Part shown: one piece after another, positions 61,301 to 64,000 of the stretch
Layout of the letters: each line of letters begins with the position of its first letter
Position numbering within the stretch: the stretch's first letter is position 1
Source of the DNA: Rostratula benghalensis
Lineage: Eukaryota; Chordata; Aves; Charadriiformes; Rostratulidae
Direction of reading: 5' to 3'
Length of the DNA stretch: 64,000 bases
Assembly (NCBI GenBank): GCA_013399305.1
Contig: VXAI01000166.1
Coordinates: forward strand, 644,460 to 708,459
Notes under the pieces: model-generated
Database searches by the model: none
What the model saw: only the letters and a program-made list of their open reading frames with translations
Told to the model about the DNA's origin: nothing
Program-made: the position numbers and the translations under genes

Positions 61301-64000
61301 CCAGTTTACAGAGCCATGATTTTAAAGCTTCAAGGACTTGCTGTACATGCCAGAAATGACTTCACTTCTGGAATAAGCTTAAACAAGGTCACAGTTGAAC
61401 TTCATTAGCTTATATGGTCAAAGTCAGCTCAGCAGCTGATTTCAGCCAGTTTCAATGGCTGCAGACAATCCCTCTTTCTCCTAATGCATTCCCACCTCAA
61501 AAGGGAAGGTGCTCTAGCAGATTTTCTGTTTTAAACATCTTTGAAATATGGAGTTATTCCAGTTGGCCTGAAACTAACTAAAAGTTTTTGAATTGCTAGA
61601 GTATACAGGCAACACAACTTCAGCAAGTTCAGATCTGCACCCAGCCCTTAATTCAAGTGATAAATTCTATCAATTACAGTCAGATCACCCTTGTAGAAAC
61701 TCAGCGTGTACAATCCCAGAAACGTAAAATGTAGATCATGTTGCTGCTGACAAAGATAACCAGAGACCTTCGTATACATCCATAGGCAGACCATAATGCC
61801 ACCAGGATACTTACTGACAAGAAAGAGTGATCTTTGTGAAGATAAAGAAAGAAGCCATGGTATACACAGCCATCAATACACAGTTTAAAAAAAAAAAAAG
61901 CCATGGCAATTTGGGATAATGGCCACTGCTATCCCAGTTACATGTACAGTCAATCAAGATGTTCAGTAGTGGTTATTGTTATGAGCTGAATGAAGTCTCT
62001 GTACAAGCTAAGAGTGTAAACACTACCCTTTATCCACCTAAAATGTTTGGGATAGCCAGAGACAAAAATCAAACTGTAATAAGCATGTCAAAGAAAACTT
62101 ATTCAGGTTTGCCCAGGAATTAAAAGAGGTGTTTCCTGGGAAATATTTTTCACAGGATGTGCAACTGTGATACCAGGAAAGGAAAAAGCATGAGGGGAAA
62201 AAGATGCATCAAAGAAGATGACATCTAGACAGTTGATGAAGCCTTGGCAGTGTGAATAGAAAGCTGCTGGGTCTGGTGCTAGCTGAATGAGGGTGACAGC
62301 TGAAAGTGAGGAAACCTTCTCCTATTATTCCAGTGCTGGAATAGTTTCAGGGAAACTGATAGTTCTACTTGCTTTGTAAATGAATGCGATCACTTTAGAG
62401 ACTCCTCAGTCCACAGCCATGCTTTCTTCCCTGCACAAAAATCTTCCTATGCCCTTGGCCATCCAGTTTAGCACATAGTCAGAGAGTAAACTTTGTTGCT
62501 GACCAACACCACTCACGCTACCAATAGCTTTTGTGCTACACAAGTACAATGATATCCTGACCCCATTCTTGCTGAAAGTCCTTCTGCTGTGGAAGCAACA
62601 CAGACAAGATTATCTTTTTAAGTATATATTTACTTCATTTCAAAGTTTCATATGAATGAAAACAAAAGCATTAAAACTACTATGTAAGATAGTTTTGTCT
62701 TTCCCTCCTTCTAGGTCTTAAGCACGTACACATTTGCATACCCGCGCTTACCTGTCTCTTGCATCAAAAACTACCAAAGATCCTGGCAGAGGTGGGCAAG
62801 CCAGTAGGTAAAAGATACCAAAACTGTGTGCAATTTTCCATGCTCTGCCTGATAGGCAGTTATCTGAAATAAAGAGTTTTGACAACAAAGACAAGATGTG
62901 GCAGTCAGGCCACAGAGGAAATACTACCACTAAAATGCCTCTCCTTCCATGAGGAATTCAAGAATAAAAATGGAAACACTTGTACACAGATAGGGCAGAA
63001 TGGCCAGAGGATGAACTGTTAGAACGGTTGATTTTGGCACAGTATCACTCTTTACTGTACTACTTCCTTCAGGTGAACTCTGCCAGAAATATTGCTGGGC
63101 AGAATCCAAAATTTCATCTGACCAGAATCACTGTGCACAAGCAGAGACTGTTCAAACTGAAGTGTAGAGAAGGGGTTAAAAATATAAACCACCACTTCCT
63201 ACAGGCCTCAGAAAACAAGGTAATGATAAAGACATACATTCTTTATAGGACCTATTTCAAAATCAACATGACATCAGTGAACTGGATGCTTCTAACTGCT
63301 AACAGGGATACTGCTGTGTTTTGGCGTTCAGTTTTGGCATCATCCATCCAGAACATTGATTTCTTTCTTCTCTCTTGAGGTTGTAATCAACAGAGAAGAT
63401 GCATATGCAGAGCTAACAGTGGCTCACAAAAGAAGGTATAGGACTTAAACCAGGCAGATGGAGACAGTTAGTACCGATACACTTGTACTGCACTGTCTTG
63501 TACTGCATCTTCCACTGGCAGCATTCGTAAGGCTTTCAGTATGCTACAAAATTTATTTTGCGGAAATGTGACACTGCAAGGAAAATATCTTTCTCCTAAA
63601 GTCAGTAATTATAATGGAAAGTCTAACTATTTAATATGACAAGGACAGGAGTCCTTTTAGCTCTGACATCTGTCCAGCCCCATTCTTTGACATGTTTACA
63701 GTTTTATTTTTGTCTCTGCCTATCCCAAACATATGAAGGGTGATCCTGATTTTTCCAAAAATGTCTCTTCACCTGCCTCCTCTCCCATCCTATCAAACCA
63801 CCAAGCTATTCTCAAGCACTTGTACAAACAGGAAGAGGAAACTGAATTGATACTAACATCCTCATCTTCAAAAATGAGGTAGCTCCCTTGTGTTGCATCA
63901 CTTGCTCCCCTTTAAACCCTGATGAAGTACAAAACACCATCATGCAAAAGCTCTGCTTAACCAAAATGCTTAACATTCTGGTTTAATTTATAGCTTTCTT
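58331..64000. other. intergenic DNA to window end
   Basis: About 5.7 kb. An (AATA)n stretch lies at about 58574-58589 and an A-run at about 61886-61898. The longest open frame (62980-63378, 132 codons) begins in sequence without promoter or splice features and has no recognised motif; frames of this size are expected by chance. Nothing else is recognised up to the right edge. Confidence 0.55.

Noticed and set aside
62980..63378. 132-codon plus-strand open frame as a gene
   Set aside because: No recognised motif, ordinary intergenic surroundings and chance length.
1..64000. CRISPR arrays, operons, ribosome binding sites or phage genes
   Set aside because: The intron-bearing vertebrate gene and CR1 LINEs show nuclear animal DNA; no regularly spaced repeats or compact gene runs exist.

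Overview
This is a 64 kb piece of an AT-rich, gene-poor vertebrate chromosome, almost certainly from a bird. Two things support this. The left edge carries the last two coding exons of BBOX1 (gamma-butyrobetaine dioxygenase), split by a GT-AG intron. The interspersed repeats are nearly all CR1 LINEs, including three moderately young copies of avian type with the characteristic CR1 3' end and no poly-A tail. A non-avian sauropsid cannot be formally excluded.

Layout. 1-2354: BBOX1 on the + strand (partial intron, exon 456-622, intron 623-2193, terminal exon 2194-2354 with the TGA stop), followed by an inferred short 3' UTR ending near 2.7 kb. From about 2.7 kb to the right end (over 61 kb) I see no further exon of a recognisable protein gene, no tRNA or rRNA gene and no CpG-island-like promoter. 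In mammals CCDC34 and LGR4 lie beyond BBOX1; nothing resembling them could be identified here. The interval therefore reads as intergenic DNA 3' of BBOX1.

Contents of the intergenic part: three clear CR1 copies (8379-8755 minus, 17655-18645 plus, 40797-42215 minus, the last with a 274-codon open stretch of reverse transcriptase); two much older CR1 copies of the ancient amniote (L3-like) type (34025-34690 and 36390-37725, plus); weak MIR-type SINE remnants (29080-29220, 53570-53825, 58120-58330); and simple or tandem repeats. These include a perfect 63-bp tandem duplication (31218-31343) and an odd 96-bp duplication whose second copy has blocks replaced in register by A-runs (21897-22088). 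Most open frames of 60-140 codons are what chance produces in this much AT-rich sequence.

No new multi-gene biological system is visible. The most unusual signals are the in-register A-block duplication, the exact 63-bp duplication and a pair of back-to-back perfect hairpins at the end of an ancient CR1. Repeat identifications were made by eye against remembered family consensus patterns, not by a database search.
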